Positions 36,401 through 47,103 of a DNA stretch of 64,000 nucleotides are shown here, one piece after another. Position 1 is the first letter of the stretch. Every line of letters begins with the position of its first letter. The translations under genes were made by a program, and so were the position numbers. The DNA is from Udeniomyces pyricola. Taxonomy: Eukaryota; Basidiomycota; Tremellomycetes; Cystofilobasidiales; Mrakiaceae. The notes beneath the pieces were generated by a model. The model made no database searches. It saw only the letters and a list, made by a program, of their open reading frames with translations, and had not been told where the DNA came from. The DNA lies in contig BCIK01000001.1 in NCBI GenBank assembly GCA_039545295.1, positions 1,736,001 to 1,800,000 on the forward strand, written 5' to 3'.

Positions 36401-36644
36401 TGAGTAGGCGAGATGGGCCTTGTGATTGGCAATGAGCTCGTTGACGATGGCCGTGCAGACAAGCAGGTGAAGTTCGGGCTGGGAGGGGCCAGCTTGAGAA
36501 GTGAAGAAAGGAGGTGGAGGAGGGCCGGCGCAGGTTGGGATTTGTCGGGAGCGAAAGGCAAGAAGGCGGATGAATGGGCGTAAGCGAGGGAGGATGTGAA
36601 CATGGGGGTCGACTCAAGGTGAGAATCTTACCTGCGGCTACCAT
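33421..36644 (-). CDS. ELP3: Elongator acetyltransferase/radical SAM subunit Elp3
   Basis: Exon 1 is 36644-36632 (MVAA); a GTAAGA donor and an acceptor before 36492 lead to [20 protein letters not shown]. The radical SAM part contains [20 protein letters not shown], whose cysteines bind the 4Fe-4S cluster, then [62 protein letters not shown] and [12 protein letters not shown]. The C-terminal acetyltransferase part has [17 protein letters not shown] (acetyl-CoA loop) and [20 protein letters not shown]. Elp3 is the catalytic core of Elongator, which makes 5-carboxymethyl uridine at the tRNA wobble position. The TAG stop is at 33423-33421. There are about 13 exons. It is head-to-head with the CstF-64 gene. 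Confidence 0.95.
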
Positions 36645-37046
36645 GATGGGCTATAGGCGGTGGGTTGGATAGTGAGGGCAAAGGGAACGGGAAGTGGGTG
36701 CAAGTTATGGGATTCTAAAGGGATGATAAGTTACTGGTTGGGATTGCATTCATGTATACATAATATGTACATCAATCGATCAGTAAGTATCACCTGCAGT
36801 CGTCCATGGACCGCGTCGACAGCGCGACTTGGATCGATCAGCTGGCATGCGCTTCGATGAGAATTGGGCGTTTCGCTCTCGTCCTTTTGGCCTGCCTCAC
36901 TCACTCAATCAATCAATCAATCAATTAATCGCGTCGACGCTCTCTCCTCATCATCATCATCACCAGCACATCATCACTCCCCTCAATACCACACACACAC
37001 ACACACATCGACCACATCCTCCACATCCTCATAACCGCTCCACACC
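36645..37046. promoter_or_regulatory. Bidirectional promoter, ELP3 / CstF-64
   Basis: This is 402 bp between divergent ATGs. It holds a TCAATCAATCAATC tract (about 36903-36926), an ATC repeat (36950-36963) and a CA repeat (36991-37006) close to the plus-strand ATG. No defined motif is recognised. Confidence 0.4.
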
Positions 37047-38717
37047 ATGGCTATCACCAACCCAAGAGGTGTTCATGGTCAGTCTACCGTCTCAATTGAG
37101 CCCAACACCAACCAACTCACCAGTACTGACCGTGTTCCCGCCCTTCTCTTGCCAGTCAGCAACGTACCATAGTAAGCTCATCGTCCACTGCTCGAGACTT
37201 GGGCTCGTCCTACTCGTTCTGATATTGCTTATTCAATCCCATCGTTCTCATCCTCACAGTGACATGACCGAAGAGCAGCTTGCTCACGTCATGAGCGAGG
37301 CTGGCCCCGTTGCCAAGACCAAGTCAGTCGTCGTTCGCGTCCATTCATTCACTCCAGATCGCGTGCGGACGGACGCTCATGTACCCTACCTCCTCCTTCT
37401 CCTTGTCGATCGAATGTCTTCATGCGACAGACTTGCGTTTCACTCCGATACTGGCAGAGCCAAAGGTTATGGCTTCGTAGACTTTTGTTCGTCTTGATGA
37501 GCTCCCTATCCTTGCTCGAGCGCTCGCTGACGTGTCGAGACGGAACTCATGAGCTGCCATCCGACCGCAACGGCTGACCCCGACCATTTCTCTTTGCCTT
37601 GACCTCTCGTCGTCGCAGTTGGTAAGGATCCAGTCTGTTCTCTTAGACCGCCAAGGTTCTGCGGAGTAGTCTCTCAAACCACTTGTGCCTGATATTTAAC
37701 CTCTCATCTCACCCCAAATATATTCTTCTCCGCAGACGCTGAGACGGCCGCCTCAGCAGTTCGCAACCTGAATGGTGTGCTTGTCAGCGGTCGACCTCTC
37801 ACCATCTCTCGACAGCAGGATACCGATGGCCAGCAGGCGGCGGCCGACCCGTCTTCGGTTCAATCTCTACTGATGGACCCTCCAAGTGGCATTCCCCCGC
37901 CCCGTGGCGTCAACGCGACTGATGCCATCAGTCAGACGCTCGCCGCGATACCTCAAGGTCAACTGGAAGAGGTACTGGCAAGGATGAAGGTCAGTCTAGG
38001 CGTGAATGTAGCACAGGTCTTCTTTGTTTTTGTTTCTCGTATTGTTTGCTAACGTCTTTCTCACTCATCTCATTCGCCAACCAGGGCCTTGTCATCTCTT
38101 CGCCAGGAGAAGCACATCAAATCTTGAGCTCACACCCTCAGCTGGCGTATGCCCTCTTCCAGGCGATGCTGATGATGAATATTGTTGATCCTTCAGTCAT
38201 CCAGGTTCGCATCTCGTCAAAGAGTCCTTGTCAAAGAAAAAAAAAAAAAAAACCCCTCTTGTTTCACTTTTTGGCTGACTGACTGATTGTTTCATTACTC
38301 TTTTTCCCTTAGCGCTTGACGGCGGCTTCATCCCAAGTGTATCCTCAACCCGGACCCACGCCCCATCCTGCCCAACCACCGTTTCATCCTTCCGCTCCTC
38401 CTCCCCCTCAGTCTTACTCTGGTTACCCTCCTCAATCGTATCCGCCTCAACAGCAGCCCTACTACCCCCCACCACCGGCGCCTGTGGCTCCTCCTGCTCC
38501 CGCTCCCGCCCCCACTCAACCCTTGGCCAATATTAACGACCTTTCGCGCGAGCAGCAATCGGCCGTCATGGGTGTCTTGCAGCTGACACGGGAGCAGGTT
38601 GAGGGATTGCCCGAGACTCAGCGTGTTCAGGTGGTGAAACTGGTGAGATCATCCGCGTCTTGCTATCATGGTGGCTGTCTGTTTGATTTCGGATATGGCG
38701 CAGAACGAGTTGACTGA
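37047..38717 (+). CDS. RNA15: mRNA cleavage factor CstF-64 / Rna15
   Basis: Exons 37047-37077, 37156-37171, 37260-37322, 37431-37486, 37736-37989, 38085-38204 and 38313 onward. The N-terminal RRM has RNP2-like HVSNVPYDMTEEQLAHVM, GPVAKTKLAFHSDTGRAKG and RNP1 GYGFVDF, then AASAVRNLNGVLVSGRPLTI. The hinge region (AISQTLAAIPQGQLEEVLAR, SSHPQLAYALFQAMLMMNIV) matches the CSTF2 hinge that binds CstF-77/Rna14. A Pro/Tyr-rich linker follows, and the C-terminal helical domain (SREQQSAVMGVLQLTREQVE, GLPETQRVQVVKL) binds Pcf11 in this family. Role: recognition of the pre-mRNA 3'-end downstream element. The last residues are uncertain: either translation reads on to TGA at 38717, or a final intron starts at 38643 (GTGAGA). 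Exon 2 is only 16 nt. Confidence 0.92.
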
Positions 38718-39539
38718 CATCCGTGCTGCGAACCTTTGCGTTTTGTGTTTTGTTTTGTCTTGTCTTATCTCGGTGTTGACGGTGGTGGGGGGTGGGTCAT
38801 ATAGAGAGCCATGTATGGTGGTCTGTGAGATGGTATGATGAATGCAACTTGAATTGAGACTCGTTAGATGAATATAAGCGTGATTCATCGCAGCTGGCCG
38901 GGGAGTCTTGTCAGGATGCTTTGGTGTGATTTAATTGAACTGTGATATAGTATGTCTATATCCGACATCATTGAGGACGACAGCAAAGACACGAGACAAC
39001 AGGAGGCAAGGGATGTATGTATGGTATATAATATGTAGATATGATGGCGATGATGACGATGTCGGATGAGGGGTCGATTGATGGGCGATGATGTATATTG
39101 TTGAAAAAGAGATGGTTGGGCGAGAGCTGTAACCCTTTTTGGGTTGGCTCCTCTGATGAGCCGCCTCGAGGCTGGGAGGGGAGGGAGGGCGATGGGCCTC
39201 GTTCTCAATCCTGCGCCGGCCGTTTCGTTCTCCCCTCCGTGCACAAGAACTCATGTACGTATGGCCTGCCTCGCCTGGCCCCTTCGATGCTCCGCCTCTC
39301 TTGGCCTATATACTATTCTATGATCCTGTACTGACCTTAGTGTGCTCTACATTTTCACCATTTCCTTATCCTCTGCCCTTGGCGCATTCACCCTGTAACC
39401 GAATCGAAAACGCTGCCTCTTCCCCCCCTCCCTCTTCCCCCCCCCTCCGCGCGCGCCTTCGTCGAAAAAAACCTCCCCCCCTGCCATTCCTTGCTCTCGC
39501 CTCTTTGTCTTCCACCCGACTTCCTCCTCATCCAGCGCC
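38718..39539. promoter_or_regulatory. Intergenic gap and RPL7 promoter
   Basis: This is 822 bp between tandem genes. The distal half is the 3' flank of the CstF-64 gene. The part just upstream of RPL7 (39419-39480) is strongly pyrimidine-rich with two C runs, as often seen at highly expressed ribosomal protein genes. A TATATAC sequence occurs near 39306. No further gene is seen. Confidence 0.45.
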
Positions 39540-40710
39540 ATGGCTCCTTCCACCACCGTCGCCACCGCCGAGGTTCGTATATTCTTCAAATTGCCCCGTG
39601 TGGCGTTGGCGTCGATCGATCAGACAGGGTCTTTCGTCAGACAGCAACCAGCCTTCCTAGGAGGAGGGCAAGAGGGGAGGCCACCCACTTTTGAAGTCGG
39701 GCCCGAGCCAGGGTAGTAGAATCGGAGGGCATGTAGGAGGGCAGAGCCAGGGGCAGGCGCCCTCTTGTTGTTGGTCAGGGCTTTTCATCATGCTCTCAAT
39801 GGGCTTGATGACGAGAATTTGGTAGTGCTGTTTGCCATCGGCATCACGACGTCTTCTCAATCAGCCCTGGTTTCCTCGGTTCCCTTGCCTATTGGGCTCT
39901 GCTGGTCTCAAACGACTGAGGGCAAACCAACGGATCGACACCCTACCCACCTGCTCTTCCTTTCCCTCCCCCCCCCCTCTCTTCTTCTCTGCCTGTTCCA
40001 CTCGCCACCTTCGCCATCCCATCGACTTATCCAACATTGCACACACTCGCCTGTCTTCGTCAACTCCTCCCTCAAGACTGACATCTCTACCTTCTTCTGT
40101 CTCCCACGTCTCTTCGTCCAATTGCCCCCTTGCAGCAAGTCGCCGTCCCCGAGACCCTCCTCAAGAAGCGTAAGACTTCTGAGAAGACCCGAGAGGAGAA
40201 GCTCAAGGCTGCCGCTGAGGCCAAGAAGGTGCGTGTCTGCTTTTCACCCTTCTCCGTTTTCACACGACGCCGTTTCTCCACGCGCTACGACACCGGCACG
40301 GACGAACACGAGAAGAGCGGGATTGTCTTATGATGGAAACGTTTAACCACACGCAATTACGACTAGCCTTGCACGGCTATGATGTCCATAATTATACCAT
40401 CTTTCGGGACTGAAGACATCCTCTCTTCTCGCTTCGAATCCGAGCTTGAAATCGTCGTTGGCGCGTTGGCACCTAGGATCAATGGATTTCCCAAGGTATC
40501 ACACAAGTTTCGATAGGCTGACCCTGTTGCCTTTCCCTCCCTGATTCTACCATCGCCGTCAATCGACTTTATCGCCCGTCGTGTCCGCCACGTACACAGG
40601 CCAACCGAGCCAAGAGGCAGGTCATCTTCAAGAGGGCCGACCAGTACGTCAAGGAGTACACCCAGCGAGAGAAGGAGGAGATCCGACTCCGACGAGAGGC
40701 CAGGGCCTCG

Positions 40711-40751
<41 letters not shown>

Positions 40752-41503
40752 TATCCGAATCCGAGGGTGAGTTTCATCTTGGACTAAATGCACCAGGTTT
40801 TGGTCCGAAGTGCATGCTGATTTACTAACGTGCACTGCCTGCAATGTCCTCAGTATCAACGAGATCGCCCCCAAGCCCCGAAAGATCTTGCAGCTCCTCC
40901 GACTCCTCCAGATCAACAACGCTGTCTTCATCAAGGTCACCAAGGCTACCCAGCAGATGCTCCGGTATGTCTGCCCTTGCTCTAGCGATTTATCATCCCA
41001 TGTTGTCCAAATCGACTGACCGATCTCATCGTTTCGTTATAACCTCAGACTCGTTGAGCCCTACGTCACTTACGGAGAGCCCAACCTTGCTTCCGTCCGA
41101 AACTTGATCTACAAGCGAGGATACGGTAAGGTCCAGAAGCAGAGGATCCCCCTTTCCGAGAACTCGATCATCGAGAAGGCTCTCGGAGAGAAGGGCATCA
41201 TCTGCATTGAGGAGTGAGTTTGCAGTTTGCGTTTTGCGTCTTGGAGGTCGCCTTTGTTTGTCCGGGTGTGCGTGCGTAAGACTTGAGAGCTGATATGGAC
41301 CCTTCTTCCCTCTCGCTAGCCTCGTTCACGAGATCGCCACTGCTGGCCCCAACTTCAAGGCTGCCTCCAACTTCCTCTGGCCCTTCAAGCTCTCCTCCCC
41401 TACCGGTGGATGGAGGAAGCGAAAGTTCATTGGCTACGTCGAGGGTGGAGACACTGGAAACAGGGAGGACTCCATCAACGCCCTTGTCAAGCAGATGAAC
41501 TAG
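39540..41503 (+). CDS. RPL7: 60S ribosomal protein L7 (uL30)
   Basis: Six exons (39540-39572, 40136-40228, 40600-40766, 40854-40964, 41049-41213, 41320-41503) encode 250 residues. [88 protein letters not shown] and [19 protein letters not shown] are characteristic of eukaryotic uL30. Intron 1 is long (563 nt) for this genome. Intron 2 (40229-40599) contains a C/D snoRNA. Codon choice differs from the neighbours, with a strong preference for C- and G-ending codons such as AAG and ATC, as expected for high expression. Confidence 0.97.
40324..40418 (+). ncRNA. Box C/D snoRNA inside RPL7 intron 2 (snR39/snR39b-like)
   Basis: A perfect 5-bp terminal stem (TGTCT 40324-40328 with AGACA 40414-40418) encloses a C box ATGATGG (40330-40336), an internal C'-like ATGATGT (40379-40385) and a D box CTGA (40410-40413). 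The 13 nt at 40396-40408 (ACCATCTTTCGGG), one base before the D box, are complementary to the conserved large-subunit rRNA sequence CCCGAAAGATGGT. By the D+5 rule the modified base is the G of CCCGAAAG, which corresponds to yeast 25S G805, next to A807. Budding yeast hosts snR39 and snR59 in introns of its two RPL7 genes, so host and target region agree. It would be released from the spliced intron. Confidence 0.85.
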
Positions 41504-41976
41504 ACGGGTTGTCGATTAACGGATTGATGACATGCGCTTTTTCAGACAAACTAGTTTGGTTCTTAAATGAGGAATGACTGGACGGTGTCGATTGATCAAT
41601 AGTGCCCTATACGTCTTTGAAGAAGAGTGTGGTGTTGAGGTGTCGATGGTTGAATGGATTGATGGATCAATCAGCCCCAACATATAGGAAGATCCGTTTT
41701 GACTCGTACTCTGAAATCCAAAGGTCATGAACCGACAAGTCATATATAACCAAATAATCATGGAAAGACTTAACCGGTTGCAGATCGTAGTTACCGGTGA
41801 ACGGTGATCGAGATACCCGACCTCTTCCTCCGGTCTCGTTTCCTTTCCTCCTCCCCCTCCTCCCTCCCCCCCTTCCTCCACCCTGCCTTTGGCTCTGCTT
41901 TGACCTTTACATCTCAGACCCCATCATCCACCTTCCAATCCCCACTACCACTACTCTCACCTACAAACTTCCAAAC
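41504..41976. promoter_or_regulatory. Intergenic gap, RPL7 3' flank / NMO promoter
   Basis: This is 473 bp between tandem genes. A pyrimidine-rich block (41821-41880) precedes the next ATG. Nothing else is recognised. Confidence 0.4.
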
Positions 41977-44103
41977 ATGTCCACCGTTCCTACAATCTCC
42001 ACTCCCATCACCAAGATGTTCAACATCAAACACCCCGTCATGCTTGCCGGTCAGTTCCTTTTCATCCTGCTGCTCCTCCTCGCTCGTCACGCTCAATTCT
42101 ACACCCAACATCTGTTCCTACTGACATCCTTATCTTATCCACTCTCCTTTGCAGGGATGAACGTTGCGGTCCGTCATCTCCTTTGTCTGAACGGCCCTTG
42201 TCTGGGCGAGGCGGCTTCGCGATCGGTTAACTCACCATCGTCCGGATGGATGGGTAACCGGTCCTATAATCGCCCGCTTGTTTGGCTGATCAAGACCTCA
42301 TACGTTGTTCTCAATCCCCCCCCCCCCCCTTGATGCAAACTCTTAGGCTGGTCCCGAGCTTGCTGCTGCTGTTTCGAATGCAGGAGGATTGGGTGTCATC
42401 GGAGGTCTCGGTCCGTCATCTCATTCGATCGACCCTGACTCCTAACCCCTTATATAGGCGGCGGCTTGTTTGATCCCCGTTGAGAGCTGTGTGCACTAGA
42501 CTGACCTTCGTGATATGTACCCTCTTTATACAACCTTCCCTTACAGGTTACGTCAGTTCAGCTTTTCTGTCCAGAATAGGCTATCTCTGACATGTCAGCA
42601 ACTGACACCCTCCTCCAATTCCTTCCTCCTCTAGACGCCCGCGAACCTTCGACGTCAGATTCGGGAGATCAAGGAGCACCTTGACAGGCCCGACCTTCCT
42701 TTCGGTGTGGATCTCCTCCTGCCTGCTGTTGGAGGATCGGCCCGGAAGACTAATTATGACTACGTGCGTGTTTGCCTGCATTCATGCATATCGAGCATTC
42801 ACACGAAACACTCACGATCTCCCCTTTTTCTTTCCCTATTCACACTGACCCTGTGCCTCAACAGACTAAGGGAACCCTCCCCGAGCTGATTGATGTTATC
42901 ATTGACCAAAAGACTAGCCTCTTTGTTTGCGCCGTTGGGTGAGAGGTTTAGTCTGGTCCGCGTTGGTCGCGCATAAACATGTGCTGACTTTCGTGTTTCC
43001 TTCTTCTTTCCCCCTCCTCACGGATAGAGTCCCACCCAAGGAGGTCGTTGAGAAGCTTCATAAGGCCGGGATTCCCTGTATGAACATGGTTGGACACCCC
43101 AAGCACGTTCAGAAGGCACTCGATGTTGGCATGGACTTGATTTGTGCCCAAGGGTGGGTGTTTTCGGGCTATTTCTTCATGCATGTTTTGATTCGTACTG
43201 ATGCTCTCGCTCTTCTGTTTGTCCTCTCATTTTTTTCCTCTCCCTTAAAGTGGCGAGGGAGGAGGTCACACTGGCTCTGTTCCCTTCTCGATTTTGATGC
43301 CTGCTGTCGTTGACATATGCCGAGGCAAGAAGTCTCCTCTTACTGGTCAGCCCATCTATGTCGTGGGTGCGGGTGGAATTGCCGATGGACGAGGACTTGC
43401 CAGCGCACTCATGTATGGCTGCGAAGCGGTCTGGGTCGGAACCCGATTCGTTGCGTCGAAAGAGTGAGTTCCAGTTTAAAAGATAAACATGCAGAGTGGG
43501 AAGTCACTAGAACGAGTTCAATACTGACGTGCACATCTTTGACGTTATGCTTTCGATTTTGCCACCTAATCTCTCTTCCTCTGAAGAGCCTCTGCCCCTC
43601 CTAAGCACAAAGAACTCATTCTATCGGCTGGGTATGACGACGTTGAGCGAACCCTGATCTACACTGGTAGGCCGCTTCGTGTCCGAAAAACGGACTATGT
43701 CAAGAACTGGGAAGAGAACCGGCAAGCCGAGATCAAAGAGCTCACGTCGACTGGGTAAGTCTTGTTCCAAGTCTCGATCAACCCCTTCCTACTTCTCCCC
43801 CCCCCCCCCCCCCCCCTTCCCCGTCTCTTCCCCCTCTACGTCGCCTCTTATCTATAAATACCTCTCTAACTCGATCGCCTTGGCTGAAACAATCGCTCTT
43901 TTTGAACCTTTGTTTCCAGTGTGATTCCGCATCAAAAGGAACTCGACAACCACCCAGAAATTTCCATGTCAGCGCGGCCTTGGCTGATGGGATCCGTTGC
44001 TGGCAGGATTGACAAGGTCTTGCCGGCCAAGGAAATTGTCGAGACGATGGTGACTGAGGCAGTGGAGTGCTTCCGAAAGGGCCAGTCCCAGGCCAAGCTC
44101 TGA
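41977..44103 (+). CDS. Nitronate monooxygenase (2-nitropropane dioxygenase family)
   Basis: Ten exons: 41977-42049, 42155-42168, 42347-42410, 42547-42551, 42635-42763, 42865-42938, 43028-43153, 43251-43463, 43587-43754 and 43920-44103, giving 349 residues. Family motifs are KMFNIKHPVMLAGMN, AAAVSNAGGLGVIGGLGYTP, LPFGVDLLLPAVGG, GIPCMNMVGHPKHVQKAL, GGEGGGHTGSVPFSILMPAV and YVVGAGGIADGRGLASALMYG. The last two motifs form the FMN-binding TIM-barrel loops and contain the catalytic His (GGGHTG). The enzyme oxidises toxic alkyl nitronates to carbonyls and nitrite. The fourth exon is just GTTAC; it is needed to encode the conserved G-Y of GLGYTP and to keep frame. Exon 2 is 14 nt. Confidence 0.93.
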
Positions 44104-44564
44104 AGGAAGCGAGGGTTGAGGTTGTGGGTCAGGATGGAGTGAGGGTGATGAGGGATGGTTGTAATGTTAGCTGCTGTTGTTGTTGTTGTTGTTGTTGTTT
44201 TTCTTTCCCTCTGTTTCTGATGATTAGTTTGACTGTTTCGATGAGACCATGAGAGATTTGTGTCGATCGTTGGTTGAGATCAAAGCGAAGAGCTTGATGA
44301 GAGATGATGTGCATGAGTAGGATATGTGTGTATGTGTATGCATGTATGTATGTGTATCCGTTTATATACGTCAATGATGATTGCGTTGTATTGTGTATAT
44401 ATATCGACATGATGATTACGTTGTATCGTATATATATCGACATGATGAATACTATATGGCGATTGATTGCGACAGCGACTACGGCGCCGCCGAACGTCGA
44501 ACGTCGAGCCGACTGACAGCTGACATGTGGACATGTGACAGGCAGGAGACTTGACTGGTTATAA
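44104..44564. other. Intergenic gap with TGT, TATG and 34-bp tandem repeats
   Basis: This is 461 bp. It contains a GTT trinucleotide run (44171-44200), TATG-type repeats (44322-44353) and an imperfect two-copy repeat of about 34 bp (44375-44445) with unit core TATATATCGACATGATGA. Near 44490-44545, short direct repeats AACGTCG and ACATGTG occur. The start of the next gene is not far downstream. Confidence 0.45.
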
Positions 44565-47103
44565 TTGGTTACAATGACTCACCTTTCACATGTCATGTAC
44601 CTCGCACAGCCCTGCACCGCCCCTCATGATGATCCGATCTACCAGCATCCACGCCCACGCGCGTACGCGTCCCTCGATCCCTCGGCACGTCCCAGTACAA
44701 CAGCTCCTAATCGTTCGTTCCCCTCCCCTCCCCGCGCGCCCTCCAATCGACTTGGATTACTAGCTCGAACCCCCCCCCCCCCCCACCCCCCTTCGTACCC
44801 TTCATCCCGAGTGAACAGTGGCATAAGCCCGATGAATCCCTCACTGTCATCATCGGAATCCAACTTTGGGGTCCAAAGCCTCGACAGCCTCGCAACGTCG
44901 TCCTATCTGGACGAGTCACTGGCGGCTTCACCACCGGCACCACCGACGGTGGCAGCTCTGGATGTGCCGGACGGACCGAACCCCCCCACTTCTCTAGTAT
45001 CGCCCTGCTCTTCCCACTCGACTCTACGTGATTCACCCTCACTGGCTGCCTCCTTCCTCATCCCTCACCCTACACCCGCTCACACAATTCCACCCATCTC
45101 TCCCACATCCGCCAACAACCTAGACCACCGTCTCCATCTGCTCCAACCCGAACCGCGTCGCCCTCAGCCGATAGCCACTTCCATCGCGCCTCTTGACCCC
45201 ACTCACGCCCTCAACATGGTACCCTCTGCTCTCCCGTCCCCTTCACCTGGCTCGACGACCGAACAACATGCCTTGCTATCTCCCTTATCGACACCCCCTT
45301 TTTACTCCCCTCACATTCATCCGTCGCTCTCATCGACCTACCTCTCCTCGTCTATCTCCTCGCTCGGCTCGCTCGACATGGCAAGCTCAAGCGACGAAGG
45401 CAGCTTCCGCAGCCAACTCACCACATCCGACGACGACGAGGCCTCCTCCCATCGACGTCGCCATTCGTCCCATCGCTCGCACTACGCCTCTCGATCAGGC
45501 ACGACTCGAGCGAGAGTTTCAAGTCGAGGGCTCGAGGACAATGGTGAACTCGTCTTGCCATCGTTGCCTGGCCAGAGGGGGCAGTCGGAAGAGTCGGTCG
45601 TATCCGCACAAGACGTTCCGATCGTACGAATCCTCGTCGTCGGTCGCGATGACGACGAGGGTAAGAGGGAGTGGCTCGCTCAGGAAGTCGCTGATAAGAT
45701 GGAATTGGCTGAGCTCGGGCAATGGCATGTCGAGGATGGTTGGAAATGCATCTGGGGTAAGAGTCAGCCGTCAATTGAGGGGGGTCCGACTAGGGCTATC
45801 TGCTTCACCATTGCGGGAGATGACGAGGTACGATCCAGTCCGCTATCTCTCCTTCCGCCTTGTCGATGTTTTGCTCCATCGGACCTGAATTTACTAAAGC
45901 TGCATGATGACTGTGTACCACTCGGTTCACGATTTATGCCCTCCCTTGTAGTCTTCGACGGATCGGATCGTAGAATACGTCGACGAGCTTCAGTCGCCCT
46001 TACGTGAGCAACTTACCCCGAGGCACCCACTCCTTCGATCGACGGACATCTTTGAGCTCGCTGCTACAGGTCGTGGGAGGGGCCCGAAGGGTTGGGTGGA
46101 TTGCATAGCAGTGCTTGTAGGAGAAGGTACGGCGCAAGTATCCCGCATCTACTCTCCTTTTTATCTTGCCTCGCATGGGTCGCATCGCTCATCTTGTCTC
46201 TCTATCCGTTGCGTGTCAACACGACGTCATAGACCTGCCGACGTCTGTTTCAGCACTGCGCAAGCTTTCCACCTCCGCTCCGACCTTACCCATTGTCGTT
46301 CTTGATCCTTTGACTGCGACCCATACCCTCCCGTCTCGTACTCGTCAAATTCGATCGCTCTCTGCTCAATCGACGTTTGTGAACGCACACTATCCATCGA
46401 TTCCTCACACAAGTGAGCCCTTACTATATACACCTGGAGTCTCCCTTACGGGAACCTCGACAGCGTTCCCTTGGTTTTCCAGGTCGTACACAGCTGCTGG
46501 TCAGACGCCTCAGCCGCTCTCCTCGACGACGGCTCCACACGAGGCACTCCCCCTGGACGCAGTGGAGGCGCTCGCGAATCTTTTGACAGGACCAACGGAT
46601 GGAAGTACTTTATACCATCATCACTATCACCACCAACACCAGACGTCTGCACCATTGTCAGTCGGATCTGGCTTGGACTATCTGAGGCGGTTCGCAGCGA
46701 GGGGCTTCATCAGGGAACTGGGAAGACGGTCCGAGTTGGCTGCCGGGACAGGAGTTGAGTCCACCGTGGAAACCCTAGCTAGTAGTGCCGTTAGATTGAG
46801 TCCAACAGCCGACATAGAGGCTGAGCGATGGAAAGATTCGGTGGAGCAAAGTTCTGGTGGAAGCGGTATTTGCTCGGTAAATCCCCTTTGCTACTTTATG
46901 CTTTTCGTCTCTAGTCAAGTTTCCTCATTACCCGGTCCAAGTCTCGATAGCTGATGGCTGCCTCTTCTCTTTTCACCGCCTGTCATGTCTAATGTTTGAT
47001 CGTCCTGATCGTGTTGTCCCCGCTTTCCCTCTTTTCTCATCTCGCCTATCTAGTCTTGCGGCCAATCTTCAACGGTCCCCCTTTGCCCTTCCCTCTCCTA
47101 TGA
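44565..47103 (+). CDS. Unrecognised Ser/Pro-rich protein with a folded C-terminal half
   Basis: I do not recognise this family. Exon 1 (44565-45827) encodes ~420 residues; the first 300 are Ser/Pro/Thr-rich and probably disordered. A more ordered part then starts with VPIVRILVVGRDDDEGKREW and continues LGQWHVEDGWKCIWG and RAICFTIAGDDE, joining exon 2 (45952-46126) as SSTDRIVEYVDELQSPLREQ and GWVDCIAVLVGE. Exon 3 starts at 46233 (DLPTSVSALRKLSTSAPTLP). The last exons are uncertain: a frame switch near 46780-46826 (possible 44-nt intron) would allow ERFGGAKFWWKRYLL to splice to VLRPIFNGPPLPFPLL, ending at TGA 47103, which looks more like a real C-terminus than the alternative frames. The start ATG could also be a downstream one. 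Nothing in its neighbours suggests a function. Confidence 0.5.

Noticed and set aside
36612..36631. 19-nt intron in ELP3 that would keep a longer N-terminal frame
   Set aside because: It is too short to splice. A ~139-nt intron ending before 36492 gives [13 protein letters not shown], which matches the Elp3 N-terminus.
39805..39920. Second snoRNA candidate in RPL7 intron 1 (TTGATGA at 39805, CTGA near 39916)
   Set aside because: The C box lacks the purine, no terminal stem flanks the boxes, and I found no rRNA-complementary guide.
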